Below, one piece after another: positions 1 through 15,535 of a stretch of DNA of 64,000 bases (positions within the stretch are counted from its first letter, which is position 1; the number at the start of each line of letters is the position of its first letter). Both the position numbers and the translations under genes were made by a program. Below the pieces are notes generated by a model. The model saw only the letters and a program-made list of their open reading frames with translations. It was not told where the DNA came from and did no database searches. The stretch comes from Ashinkailepas kermadecensis (Eukaryota; Arthropoda; Thecostraca; Neolepadidae), in NCBI GenBank assembly GCA_034440615.1, contig JAOTOM010005180.1, forward strand, positions 1,672,501-1,736,500, written 5' to 3'.

Positions 1-3100
<3,100 letters not shown>

Positions 3101-5829
3101 TTTCCTTTGAGAAATGGGTCAAAAACAAATTGTTAAAAGAAACAGCATGACAGATGAACAGCAGCAAACAAACGACGAAGGAACAGTGGCGCAGCCAGGA
3201 TTTTCTTAAGATGGGACCCCCAAAAATAATTCCAAGACATAGAAAACTAAAATGCTCGGTTTTACGTGGTGAAAATCTTAAATTTCTTGATTGATCCAAT
3301 TGATTTTTGGTTGTTAGGGCCACCCAACGTCCATTGATATATCGGTTAAATGATGATGGGCGCGCCTCGCCTTTGATGCTATATGTTGAACGATACATGC
3401 ACCAATGTCCAGGAAAGGCATGGGTATGCACCGTTGCATTATACAAACAGGATTGCAACCCTTTCCACAGACTCACAGAAATCCACAAACCATTGCGACT
3501 AGTGGATTGCATCGCTGATTTGCTTGTAACTTTTTCACGATTGCAATCTAATTCAGATTGCAGCTCGTTTCTTATATCGAATTACAAGCAGGCTTGTTCT
3601 TGATATTTATAAACACACCAATTTCAGGCTAAAAGTTTGTCTGTCCCTGTGTATATCGTCAGTTGATTATTGTACTGAGATAGCGCGCAGACAAAACTAC
3701 GTAACATTTTCTGCCGTGCAAAGGATGAACAGCGTAAGCGCCAAATCTAAAATGTTCGGGAGAGCACTTTTTGTTGTTTTTGACCGATATTCTCTTGTTA
3801 ATTGGAATATCGCCTGCTGAGTTATCTTGTCCGGTTCAGAAAGTTGCTCTGAATGTACTTGTATTGATTTATGACAATATCTAATCAAATTTGTAAAATA
3901 ATTAAAAAAGATGTTTTATCTTTGCCGCAATCATGGCGACCACCATATTTGGACACGACAAAAACGCTTACGTGTTCGTATGAATGTGGCAGAAAATCGT
4001 ATGTCACAGATAGGCCCTTTTAACGTTTGCTAAGTAAATGAAAACGGGTCATGGAGAAACGCATATCCGCCACATACGTTTTTATCCTTGTCGGTTATCA
4101 ACGGCATGAGGCAAACAAGCCTGTGTCACATATGACTTGTTATCTTTGTTATTCGCTAGGTAACCGCAGAGGAAGCCGGAAATGTTTGTATACACATATT
4201 ATTTCCATCGACTTAACTAATACCTACTTCTATGAATTGGAGCTGGCGAGAATACCGACAAACAAGAAATGTTGGCCGATATGGTTTATTTTATCCGACA
4301 AAAATACATGGCAAAACATAATCCTCCTGAACGTGAATTCAAGGGGGCTGTTTTAGTTCAATATTGCACATACATACCTGAAAATAGAAATACTTCCAAG
4401 TTGTTCTCCCAATTTTCTCGTAGTCTTTATTCCTATGCAACAAAGGATTACTATCGGACTGGGCGTTACACAATTTGTATGCCTTTCTTTTCCGTGAACA
4501 AACACCTGGGGAACACTGGTAAACCTTTTGCTCCTCGAGGCGAAAGCATTCATATTTGAACAAAATGTCATACCATTTTTAAAGCGGTTTCTATAGTGTC
4601 AAAGCATTACCCCCGCACATGTTACTGCGGTCGAGGAAAACAAGCATGCTGAAAAGCGTATGTGCCAGCTTTTGTCACCGCCAGCATGAGTAAGTATTAC
4701 TCGGGGCAAGGAAAGAATGACGTGAGTGGCACATACGTTTTTTTTACCAGGTCGCAAAATTAATGTTGACAAGCATATAAAGCGTATGTGGATACATATG
4801 ATTTTCACCATTCACAACTTGACAGTGTTAAAAAGTCCAGCTGATGTCAAAAATATGTTCAAATGTGGTGTATCTGCTGCCTTTAACAGTCGGCAGTGCT
4901 ACTTGTAGAAGTCATATACACTTCCAAAGATCCAAATGTGACTCATAACCTGCATTAAAAAAGGAAAAGTGTTACGTAATGATATCAAAAAGAAATAAAA
5001 AGTTATGTCAAATCGAACGTCATTAAATATGAGTCTCCAGTCATACTTGATAATTTCAGGACACTGCAATTTGTTCACTGACGACAAGGAAATAAAACCT
5101 TGTGTCTTCCCATAAAAGCTGCAAAGAAAGGACGGCATATTTCCACATATACATCGTTTTTCCGTTGTCACAACTGAAAACTTTAGGTGGTAGAAAAGCG
5201 GATGTGGGCGGTTGCGCCATTTCTACAATGTCATAGGTCGTGCTTTAGTTGCATATAGACTTTTGGCGGCAATATGTTTTTCTTTCATGGTGTACATGCC
5301 TAAAAAGCGGCATACGCTTTTTTGCCATGCCTTTTTTATTTTTAATAGATAAGCCTACATAGTAGCTTCAAGTAATATCGAATTCAAATTATCCGCCTAG
5401 TCAAGACGAATCGAATGGCACCAAGAATTCAATTTTCGAACAATGGCGCTTGCGTCTTTTGACTTTGCACGGAAGTATTGATACGTGACATATCATTGAC
5501 ACAGACGTGGCAGAAAGAACTACGTGACCTCACCGTTCTGAAAGCCTCCACGTTATGAGCATCCACGATACAAATATATTCTACCCTTAAGCTACCATAA
5601 GGTAAACGTAAATGTAAATGCAGTAGTGAGTAAAAATAACCCTCAATATACTGATCAGCTTCAATTCCTTTCAAATTATGTGTCAGAAGTAGAACAAAAT
5701 GTTAAGGATGAATACAAAATATAGAATGTCATTCCAATGGATGGAAAACACGCAGACGCATATTCAGTTAATTCAATGGAGTATTCAGTACTATACGCTC
5801 GCATATTACCAGAGCCCATTGATTACTCC
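3101..5829. other. Intergenic stretch with a hAT-like end and a recurrent short motif
   Basis: CAGTGGCGCAGCCAGGATT at 3184 matches the terminal sequence of the hAT-type MITEs at 16876 and 51080, but no partner end was found. Between 3960 and 5330 a motif like AAAGCGTATGTGGC recurs in both orientations. No coding feature was supported. Confidence 0.45.
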
Positions 5830-6044
5830 GCCCTGCCAGTTTTGGCGTGATTGACTGCCCTTCCCAGCAGTCGTTATTTTTCATTTTCGTGGGGCGACAC
5901 CCGTTGCTCTTTTCGTTCATTTATTGGGGTGACACCCGTCACCCCGCGTGGATTTGTTTTTTCTCGCATCGTATTTTTGTTCCCTGTGTTTCTGTGTCCT
6001 TCTTATTTCTTTAAGTTACACTAGGTAGGGCTTTTTTCCCCGCG

Positions 6045-7465
6045 ATGGGGGAAAAAAACGCAAAAAAGATACCGACCCCCAGCTCGCCACCGGACTCCGA
6101 GACGGAATTTCCGCCGCTGACCACATCTGATGACCATCGCGCAACCCCGGACTCTGCACATGATGTCCCACCTCTCGATACCCCCGTTGATGACTCGCGC
6201 GCCGGACAATTCCTTTGGACGACGCCATGGAAGCCCTTTGTTCCTCACCGACCCCCGTTCGTACCAAGACCTCGCCTTGCAATTCCGACCAGACCATCAC
6301 TCTCCACGCCACAGACCCACGCCCTAACCAGACCACGCCATCCCAACCTGATCCCATCGAACCCTACCTCGACAGTGCTGGCTCTTTCATAGTAGTCAAG
6401 CCTGTCGAGGAGTCCGTTTCCTTTCGCCGTATCAACGTTTTCTGGCCGACTAAACAACTCATTGCCATCTGCTCCCTAGCCAATCCCGACATTGAAGCCT
6501 CTGCGAACGGAACCTTGGTCATTAAAACCCAATCCCGAGCCCAAACCAAAGCCCTCCTCCGCACCACCACATTTTGTGGAAAATCCATCACCATCACTCT
6601 CCATTCCAACCGCAACACCACCAAGGGCACCGTCTTCGCGCCGGAGCTCCGCTTCATGTCTGAGGAAGATATCCAGGCGGAGCTCAGGCCGGAGGGTGTG
6701 ACCCACGTCCGACGCATCACTTCCTTTAAAGACGGCCAGAAACGTGATACGAGCCTCCTTGTCCTTACCTTCAATTCTACCACTCTTCCCAAGACCCTCC
6801 TCGCCGGCTACATCCGATTCCAAGTCCGTGTCTTTATTCCCAATCCTCTCCGCTGTTTCAATTGCCAGCGCTTTCGGCATGGCAGTAAGACTTGTCGCCA
6901 AACAGCCCGCTGCCCAAAGTGCGGCGAACCACCTCATCCCGAATCCACCTGCTCCAAACCTGCCCACTGCAACACATCCGATCACCTAACCACATCACCC
7001 CTCTGCCCAGTTTGGCGCAAGGAAAAGGAGGTCTGTGCTGTCAAGGCCACGACCGGGGTGTCATACCCCCAGGCCCGACGGTCTGTCGAAGCCACCTCCC
7101 CGTCAACAAAAACTTATGCCCAGGCGGCCACCGTTGCTCCCCCCACACGTCGCGTCAACACTACTTCTACCTCGATCCAAATTGACATGATTCCCGGATT
7201 AGCTCCACTAAAAAAAACTTGCACCACTCACCACACCTACACAAACCACCCTGGCTCAAAACACACAGACCATTCCGACCAAACAAACGCCAACAAATTC
7301 CACAAGGAATTCCAGACCCCGCAGCCATTCGGCTGCCGGGGAAACGCGAGCCACTTCGGTGGCCCACCGACCGAACCCGGCGCGACCGGTGCCGGCCGGC
7401 GACCACGTGACCCGACCGACTCCCAACCGGCGGGCATCCCCCGCGGCAGTGGCCGGCCGCCATGA
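6045..7465 (+). pseudogene. Retrotransposon ORF1 (gag-like, CCHC zinc knuckles), frameshifted
   Basis: The likely start is ATG 6045 (MGEKNAKKIPTPSSP). The frame then shifts between about 6200 and 6330 into the frame that runs to 7465. The middle part (about 6380-6840) is the nucleic-acid binding segment common to these ORF1 proteins. Around 6850-7020 come zinc knuckles CFNCQRFRHGSKTC, CPKCGEPPHPESTC and a third degenerate one, followed by CPVWRKEKEV, a phrase typical of ORF1 in I/Jockey-group elements. The C-terminus is low-complexity Pro/Thr-rich. It would package element RNA; here it is broken. Confidence 0.8.
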
Positions 7466-7603
7466 GCCGGCCGCCAAGGTCACCGACCAGCCGGACGGCT
7501 CGGGTGCAGCCGTCCGACCTCAAACCACACGCCCGCCTGACCTCCACGCATGGATCAGGCACGCACCGAAAGGTGCACACAAACAATAATATTTCTGCTC
7601 CCA

Positions 7604-8660
7604 ATGTCTGCATTCTTACAATGGAATTGCCGTAGTTTAATATCCAAATGGGCCGAAATTAAAGCATTTTTCAGTATTCTCACACCTATTCTCATCGCAC
7701 TTCGGAAAACATGGTCCTTACCCACAGATACATATAATTTCAATCTATACAATTATTCGCCATACCGTTACGACGAGGTCAATAGAGCACACCGCAGTGG
7801 CGGTACAGCACTTTACATCAACAATGATTTTACACATACACAAATTACACTGAATTCACCTTTACAAGCCGTAGCTTGTACATTGTGTTTCCATGGTAGG
7901 AAATTCCAATAGATGTATGTTCGCTATATATTGCGCCACACACAGACAACACAAACATTTTTACACAATTAGAACACCTCATCACACATTTCAAAAACCC
8001 TTTCATTTTACTTGGCGATTTTAACGCTCATAGCCCAGCGTGGGATAGAACACACACACTTCCAGACACCCGCGGACGCATAGTTGAACACATCTCAGAC
8101 AGACACAATTTAGTATTACTCAACACCGGTGAACCAACTTTTTTCCACCTCGGTCACAATACAGAAACTGCCATTGATTTAACAATTTATTCTCCAGCCC
8201 TGGCCAACGAATTTGATTGGACAATAGACACAGACATTCATGATAGCGATCACTACCCCATTAAATTAGTACCGACTATTTCAACAACTGACGATACCAC
8301 ACCAAGTTTCATTCCTCGCTGGAAACTTTCGAGGGCCGACTGGACCAAAGTTGAGGAGCTTTCGTCGTTACATTACAACCCGGACATTTCTCCAGTACAA
8401 AACAATCATTTAATTACCAACGCACTTTTACAGGCAGCGTCTGCAACAATTCCACTCACAAAACCTATCACAAAACGAACCCCAGTCCCCTGGTGGTCCA
8501 TAGAAGTTTCCCAAGCAATAGCCACTAGAAAACGAGCACTTAGATAATATTTACGCCACCCCGACCAACAAAATTGAATCAACCGGAACCATGAACGGGC
8601 AAGAACACGCTGTATTATACGTAATGCTAGGCGCCGTTCATGGGCAAATTACCTTCAGCA
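7604..8660 (+). pseudogene. Retrotransposon ORF2 endonuclease domain, broken
   Basis: It starts MSAFLQWNCRSLISKW, the canonical opening of an APE-type endonuclease. After a stop near 7912 the signature LLGDFNAHSPAWDR (about 8010-8050) and the end motif SDHYPIK (about 8245-8270) follow in another frame. More stops occur near 8547 and 8577. The domain nicks target DNA for target-primed reverse transcription. Coding stops at the SINE insertion (8671) and resumes after 9023. Confidence 0.82.
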
Positions 8661-8670
8661 ACTCACTTTC

Positions 8671-9016
8671 TTATATATTTTTTTTTTAATAAATTTAATC
8701 CGAGTTCTTGCTGGGGTGGCTTTATGAACCAGGGTACTATTGCTAAGCAGAGCTTGTTGCATGAACCCGGGCTCCACCACCCGATCCATGAATTCTAGTT
8801 CAACGGCAGAATTTTGACCGAAAGTTTAACGTGCCGTCAATGCACCGACACGGCCGCCCGGTATCTCGTCCCCGGCCTTATTGGGCCAGCTGCCAACTGA
8901 CCCTCCCAGCCGGGGCTAAATGCGAGCGCTCGAAGCGACTCGAACCCTGTGTCGCCAGGACAGGGGAGACCAGAGCAGGCCAGCGCTCCAACCAACTGCG
9001 CTACCGGGGCGGCAAA
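8671..9016 (-). mobile_element. SINE-1: tRNA-derived SINE inserted in the retrotransposon
   Basis: It is flanked by the direct repeat CACTTTC at 8664-8670 and 9017-9023, an exact 7-bp target duplication. On the minus strand the head has box A TAGCGCAGTTGG and box B GGTTCGAGTCG, about 45 nt apart. A body of about 230 nt follows, then an A-rich tail near 8671-8690. Removing it restores the expected ORF2 context (...TFDTPLSKIWGLIRR). The body and tail recur at about 56388-56560 in the opposite orientation. Confidence 0.85.
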
Positions 9017-9023
9017 CACTTTC

Positions 9024-10805
9024 GACACACCGTTAAGCAAAATATGGGGATTAATCCGCCGTTTGAGCGGACGATCCTCATTCAGATCCCTCCCGGCCCT
9101 CAAAGTTCACAATACCACCATTACCGAACCCCAAGCAATAGTAAACACCACAGCGGATACCATTGCCCACCATAGCTCCGACGACAACTACAGACCGGGT
9201 TCCATAGAAAATGCACTACACACTTTTTACCTCGATCCCGCACAATTTGATTCTGATAACACAGAAATATATAATTCTCCTTTTCAAATTTCAGAACTTG
9301 ATGCAGCCATTTCCTCCGCCGGCAATACTTCAGTAGGGCTCGACAACATACATTATTCTATTTTTTCAGACATTTACCGGATCACACCAAACATAGCATT
9401 TTGCAAACCTTTAATTCACGATGGACAACTCATGCCTTCCCCGAAAGTTGGAAAGAATCTTTCATTATACCCATCCCAAAACCTGGCAAGGACCATAGTA
9501 ACCCCAGTAATTTTCGACCCATTGCACTCACCAGTTGTTTAGGAAAACTTTTCGAACGCATGGCTATAAAAAGACTGACCTGGCACCTGGAAACAAATTC
9601 TCTTATATCTCCCTTTCAATGTGGTTTTCGACAAGGACGCAGCACCATAGATCATCTTATTCGGTTAGAGACAGACATCCGTCAAGGCTATACAAAAACC
9701 ATGAACACACAGTCGCAGTATTTTTAGACATCAGCAAAGCGTACGACATGGTTTTCAAACCCGCATTACTCTTCAAAATTCAACAACTCGGTATAAAAGG
9801 AAATTTAGCACATTATTTAGTAGGTTTTTATCTGGTTCTCGTCGATTCCACATTAGGTGCCGGTCAGCCATTTCCGTTCCCCATTTTCTTCAGAACGGCC
9901 TACCATAGGGAAGTTGTCTGTCACCATTATTACTTAACATTATCATTAATGATATTTTTGATGACATGCCTACCAATATATCATATTCACTATTTGCAGA
10001 CGACAGCGCAATTTGGTGCTCCGGGAAAAATTATGAACATTGTTTAATTCGCTTACAAAACACACTGGGCAGAATACACGAATGGTCCCTGAAGTATGGT
10101 TTCATTTTTTCGGCCCCAAAATCTGCAACACTGATATTTAGTAAATCAACACCATGTCCAAACCCAGACACACCGCTTCACCTCGGAAACAATGATATAC
10201 CTTTTGTAACTTCGTTTAAATTTCTCGGTATTATTTTTGACCGAAGGCTTTCAATGCGTAAACACACCAAACACATCCAGCACAAATGTTTTCACCGACT
10301 TAATTTATTTCGATGCATCACTTCTTCATCACTTGGAGCCGACCGTCATACACTTCTACTACTTTACAAATCTTTAGTTCTACCCATAATTGAATATGGG
10401 TCCGAAGTATATAGCGGTGCTAGCACATCCTCCTTACACATTTTAGACACCATTAAAAATAAATTTATCCGTATCGCACTCGATGCAATGACTACTTCAC
10501 CCATCATTTCTTTAGAAGCCGAATCGGGAATTCCTCCACTAGCTCTCCGTAGAATGCAGCAAACACTTAGGTACGCCTCCAAAATTCAATTTCACACAAA
10601 CCATCCCACACACGCGTCAGTACAAATTCTCCCAAATTTACATCATGATTATTTAGGTCCAGCCGAAAAACGAACTGGTCTCACTATAGCTTCTCGAGTC
10701 AAAACAATTTCTGAGCAACTTCATTTCACTATTCCACGCATTACTTCTCTTTCTCCACCAACTACACCACCGTGGAGATGGCCGAACGACACATTCTTTA
10801 TCTGA
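9024..10805 (+). pseudogene. Retrotransposon reverse transcriptase domain, frameshifted
   Basis: The linker IWGLIRRLSGR is followed by RT motifs in three frames. KPGKDHSNPSNFRPIALTS and FQCGFRQGRSTIDHL are at about 9480-9670, FLDISKAYDM at about 9720-9750, and the catalytic FADD box at about 9990-10005. The thumb region follows, with FKFLGIIFDRRLS and YKSLVLPIIEYGSEVYSG. The catalytic FADD is still present, but at least two frameshifts separate the palm motifs. Confidence 0.85.
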
Positions 10806-11329
10806 CCACCACCCCAAAATCACAACTTTGTCCGGAATATGCAAAACAAAAATTTCACCAATTTCGTTCTCGTTATCGTCATGTTCCTTTTGTTTTTACC
10901 GACGGATCAAAAGATGCCAACCTCACTGGAAATGCCATAGTTTCGGATACACACACAAAACAGCATCGCTTGCCAAACGGAACCTCCATTTTCATCGCAG
11001 AATTGCACGCCATCCTCATTGCTCTTCGCTATGTCCGCAACCGTTCAATTTGTCACCCCATGCGCAGTGTTGTTATTTGTTCCGACTCCAAATCTGCTCT
11101 TCAATCACTTTCTTCACTTTCTTTTTCGCACCATTGCCATATCTCCATTTACGATACCCTTGAAATACTTTATCTGATGGGCGTGAAGGTCCGTTTCCTG
11201 TGGGTGCCCAGCCACTGCGGCATCCCAGGAAACGAAGAAGCCGACAAATTAGCCAAAGCATCATTACACCTCCAAAACATCACAGAAATTCCACCACATT
11301 TTGAAGGCATTAAATCATCCATACAATAG
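10772..11329 (+). pseudogene. Retrotransposon RNase H domain and ORF2 tail
   Basis: Catalytic motifs are visible in order: FTDGSK (Asp), AELHAIL (Glu), ICSDSKSAL (Asp) and VPSHCGIPGNEEADKLA (His/Asp). Downstream (about 11460-11500) LRIGHTFLTHRYI belongs to the usual ORF2 C-terminus, and a CPSC-like Cys segment follows in another frame. The domain itself is uninterrupted, but its connection to RT is frameshifted. Confidence 0.85.
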
Positions 11330-11830
11330 AGCATTCGACATTTTTAGAACCAAAACTGGACACAAAACACAAATCATACACAATTACGTTTCATCAAAAC
11401 TGCTGTCGATACCTGGATCACATCATATAAAAAACCGACATGAAGAAAAAGTCCTATCACGTTTACGCATCGGCCATACTTTTCTTACCCATCGATATAT
11501 ATACACGGCTTAACCTCGACCTTCATGCCCATCATGCAACACATATCTTACAGTTCCACATATTCTCCTTCATTGTCAGAAGTACCAGGGCCCACGAAAA
11601 ACACTGACGGATTTTTGCCATACACACAAAATTCCTTTTACTCTGCCTACACTATTAGGGGATGAACATCCAATTCTCATCCAACTACTTTTCAATTTTA
11701 TCCGCAATACAAACTTGTTCCAAGATTTATAGACTTAATTATTTAGCATAACATAATATACACTTTCTCATTATGGCACGAAAAGGCCTGAGGAGGCCGA
11801 AGTGCCCAACCCAACAAAAGCAAATTCAGT

Positions 11831-14460
11831 TAATTAACCCATCGTTTTGGCTAAAGGAAGCCGGTGCTCGACGATGTAGATGAATTAAATATGTGACCAC
11901 GAAACCGTCTGTGTCGGTCGATGGACACTTCCGGATATTGGTGCATGTTGCCAACTAGTTACCTACCAGCTACTGGTTACAGGCCGGCCGGGAAACAATG
12001 TGCTCAGTGCCACACTTCACCAACGGTTTCAAACAGACTGCCAGCAAAGGCAGTCAGGTTTTCGCGCGTTCGCCGTATTTATTGATGAAGTGCTACCGCA
12101 GATGCAAAAACAAGCGGGCCAAATGTCTCATATCCTCAGTAATATACGTAAAGTGACAACATTTATAGCAATAACTACTTAATTGAAGCCAATACAATGC
12201 ATGCATCGGGAAATTCAATGCAATATTCTGCATTCGCGAAATCGGTCAAGCTTATTGCTGTGTGGCCTGTTCTACAATTTGACAACAACGTGTCGAACGG
12301 GTGGAGTGGTGTATTTTACGCAGCTCCGAAGGAATTGTCATAGGCGTGCAATGTCAGATGGCGACCAACTGCAGTTAGCGAGTGACATGTGGGACAAGCA
12401 CTCTAGATTTAATGTTCAAAATGATCCCTCTGAAAGATAAGAATGTTTTGCGAAACAGTTTCCATGAAATGTCAAGTCTCGGAAACCATCTGTGGGTTTC
12501 AAACTATGCATTATTGCAGATAAGTGAAAAGGAAATCACGATGAAATATTCATGAAAATGGATTGAACGCCACACTAGTGAGTTCCAAACGTCCGAACGT
12601 CCTTTTAAACTACCATAAGATCGTACTTCTAGGTATATATTTAAGCAATCATCAAGCCCCGTTCGTAACATTTGTGTTACCGAGTATTACGCACATCCTC
12701 ACATGCTGTAGTCATTCACGCACAACTCATAATGTAATTGCACGCCATGTTATTACCTGTGGTGTGATCTGTTTTCAATGGTGTAGGAACGATCGGAATT
12801 GTGTGGAGGGAGGGGACGATTTTCAGAGGGACGACAGCTTGTCTGGAGGGGGGCACTGATTTAAAATATTTCAAGTGAAAATATTTCAATATTAACTCGG
12901 GTGTTCCTAGGGTGGCTCGTTTGGTTGAAAAGAATTAGATGGGGTGCACTCGAGCGTGCTGGAGGGACGCATCCATCCGGTCAGAGGAGAGCCTCCCGAA
13001 AAGTGGGGTGAGGTGACTAGTCCCCCGCGCTAACTACGTCCACGTTTGTTTTTACAATACCAGGTGTTGATAGCATAGGTATTTTACACCGAAAAAGCAA
13101 CACAAAAGCGCGTTCTAGGTTCAAGTGCCATATTCATCTCAGTCTGGGTTTAAGAGAACTATTACGCATTTCAACCGGCACCTTGCTAGGGGGAATGCGG
13201 GGGGCGGGGAGAGAAGAACGAATTCTTAATACAAATTCTTAATACGGATTCAGGGGCCACCGTTTCCATCGAGAACTTCAAAGTAGTCACGGCAAGTAGA
13301 GGCATCGGAACCTTGGCGAAAATTGCAGGAACAATCGCCATTTGTCCCATACGGCTAATGGTTAAAGACCTAAAAAGTGGACTGGTCCACAGGGGAGGAT
13401 CCAGGGGCCAAAGGGGTAATGCACCCTCCCTCCCCCAAGCAGTGTTAAAATAATGGTTTTCCGTTCGGTGTGAGATCACGAAACGAATACAGCAGGATGT
13501 CGAAATTTTGTCATGAAGGCATGCCAATTCAAATATTGTTTTCGTTCTTGGAACTCAATTTGAGCCAACAGTGCACTCCAAGTCAATATTTTCCGTTCAA
13601 TTTGTGCGACATCTAATATACGGATACATGTGCCAACGATAACGATTGCAATACCATGGCAGTCGCAGATGACATTCTTTAACAGACCACATGCTAGATA
13701 ACCTATGTACCCGGAATAGTGCTACGAGATGCTTGTGTATCACAATCAGTAATGGTGAGCATAAGCAGGATACTTTTACATGAACTACTCAGAAACGAGT
13801 CATGGAAATTTCATAATCACGCATCAGCAAGCACGATGTCGATACTTCCATGGGAAGGATGTCTATTCAGTGCTCAGAAAGTGGTATATTCCACCCTGTT
13901 TCACGAATAATTTATCACTGTCCCCAAGAGCCCGATTTTTACAGATAGTTTTCACTAAAATGGCATTTTCTCGGAATTTAAAAACATTTTATGAGACAAA
14001 TATTTTCTTAAACAGACCTGACGAATGTTGGCTGTTCAAATCTTGTATTTTTTAATCGGATGATTTTTATTCGCCCCCCGCCCCAAGCCCGGCTTCTGGA
14101 TCCGCCCCAGGGGATTCATCGAACCGTGGCCCCATACGCACGCACGTCTTCTCTAAGCTTTCATCAGCCATTTCATATCACACTCGATGCAAATTGAGAT
14201 GATTTGACCCAACCAGGACCATCAGCTGTGCACCTTAATTGTTACAATATCGAATGAGAAAGCGAGACATAACCTACTATCAGGTATTTACTTATGTTGC
14301 GACTTTATACCAAGGCAATTCCGGGCATGACTCGATTGAAATTGCCATTATTCGACATGTTGGGAATTACTTATCTTTATTCTGCCTGAGGGTACACTGA
14401 CTCATCTTCTTTTTTTAATTGCGTCTCATCGAATTAATATCGACACATAAAGCGTTAGAC
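11831..14460. other. Intergenic stretch without a supported gene
   Basis: About 12900-13015 shares phrases (GGGGTGCACTCGAGC) with the modular repeat at 54060-54700. Short open frames at 12000-12440 and 13719-14055 show no recognisable domain. GGATCCAGGGGCC near 13397 and GGATCCGCCCCAGGG near 14100 are opposed and may be the eroded ends of a DNA element. Confidence 0.4.
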
Positions 14461-14499
14461 CTTTTGCCTACCGCTTTACATAAGCGGATCTAGGGATGT

Positions 14500-14700
14500 A
14501 CATGGGTACACATTTTCTCGGGTTGGCACCAAAGATTTCCCTCCGAGGAAAAAAATCGTTGATCGGGGCAGGGGAGGTGCACTTCAGCATACTTCTGTTG
14601 AGCGGAGGGATGCTCTCCAGCTTTCCTGACGGGGCGACTTTCCCTTCCAGAGTGGCGTTACCTTTCCAAATGGCGGCGGTCATCTGGCGCTAGGTATGTA
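14500..14700 (-). repeat. Fragment of a modular GC-rich dispersed repeat
   Basis: It contains phrases of the 54-kb modular repeat (a GGTGCACTTC-type stretch, CTTTCCTGACGGGGCG, CCTTCCAGAG). Similarity is by eye and orientation is uncertain. Confidence 0.35.
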
Positions 14701-14709
14701 CCCAGCGCC

Positions 14710-15004
14710 CACTGGCGGATCCAGGGGGGGAGCACATTCCGGCCATGCCCCCCAAGCGCTTCAAAGGGGGCCATAGTGTCTTTTGCCCCCCCCCCCCAAA
14801 CCAACAAAAGTAAACTGAATTAAAATGCAGTGACCTTTCCTGAGGTTAAAAAATAGCGTTCCGGGTGAAATAATCTCCAATTTTACAGGTATTTTGTTAT
14901 AATTGTTTGGAAGCACAATATGGTAGCATAGTAGATTCTGACACAACGAGGGTTCTATGCTGTTGAAGTTCTGCTTACAGCAAGAGATGACGAAATCAGC
15001 AGTT
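14710..15004 (+). mobile_element. MITE copy with one CACTGGCGGATCC terminus (right end missing)
   Basis: It starts CACTGGCGGATCCAGG and follows the copy at 15239-15535 colinearly (CATTCCGGCCATGCCCC, GGCCATAGTGTCTTTTG, AATTGTTTGGAAGC, GTTCTGCTTACAGCAAGAG). The similarity ends near 15000 without the matching terminus. Confidence 0.75.
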
Positions 15005-15093
15005 TCATTATTCCTTCGTCAGATAGGTTTATGAAGTTTGTTTAGCCAGTAACGGGCAAGCGGACCCAGTGAGCCAGATTTCGAAAGCGGAAT

Positions 15094-15227
15094 TTGAACA
15101 GGATGTTTTGTGCGAGTGACCAGTTGAGCCCAGTTGAGCAGCATGTTTCGTATGTTGGTGTTGGGGTTGCTAAGATGAAGAGACAGGCTACATTGACTGA
15201 TCTTTTCAAGAAGAATAGCAAGAGGAG
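15094..15227 (+). pseudogene. Possible hAT-type transposase N-terminal exon fragment
   Basis: A short frame includes MKRQATLTDLFKKNSKRR and is followed directly by a donor-like GTATGT at about 15229. Basic N-termini of the form KRQxxLxxFFKK are common at the start of hAT-family and ZMYM-like domesticated transposase proteins. No downstream exon was found, and a MITE begins 11 nt later. Recognition is tentative. Confidence 0.3.
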
Positions 15228-15238
15228 GTATGTATTTA

Positions 15239-15535
15239 CACTGGCGGATCCAGGGAGGGGCCATTCCGGCCATGCCCCCCCGAAGCGCTTAAAAGGGCGG
15301 CCATAGTGTCTTTTGGCCCCCCGAAACCAACAGAAGTCAACTAAATTAAAATGCAGTAACCTTTGCCGAGGTTACAAAATAGCGTGTGGATGAAAGTATC
15401 TCCAATTTTAAAGTTTAAAAAAAAATAATTGTTTGGAAGCCAGTATGGTAGCATAGTAGATTCTAACACACATCAAGGGTTCCATGCTCTAAGTTCTGCT
15501 TACAGCAAGAGTTGACAAAATCGGATCCGCCAGTG
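15239..15535 (+). mobile_element. MITE with 13-bp inverted ends CACTGGCGGATCC
   Basis: The left end CACTGGCGGATCC and right end GGATCCGCCAGTG are perfect inverted repeats bounding 297 bp. Flanks TGTATTTA and TGTACACG share only the first four bases, so the target duplication and superfamily are unresolved. It has the same body as 14710-15004. Another right terminus (GATCCGCCAGTG) occurs near 15886. Confidence 0.8.

Larger units (their letters stand above)
5830..11830 (+). mobile_element. Decayed I-like non-LTR retrotransposon with RNase H, split by a SINE
   Basis: The order is ORF1 with zinc knuckles (6045-7465), then ORF2 with an apurinic-type endonuclease (7604-8660), reverse transcriptase (9024-10805) and RNase H (10772-11329). 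Several frameshifts and stops make it inactive. The GC-rich 5' leader starts roughly at 5830. The 3' end is near 11830, after a short palindromic phrase AGGCCTGAGGAGGCC. An ORF1 with RRM-like and three CCHC knuckles plus a C-terminal RNase H indicates the I/Ingi/Nimb-type group rather than CR1. The exact clade needs a tree. The 5' boundary is uncertain. Confidence 0.85.

Noticed and set aside
6364..6985. Minus-strand frames of 142 and 169 codons
   Set aside because: Shadows of the retrotransposon ORF1 on the plus strand.
12000..12440. Two adjacent small frames (60 and 85 codons)
   Set aside because: No recognisable domain, splice borders or codon signature.
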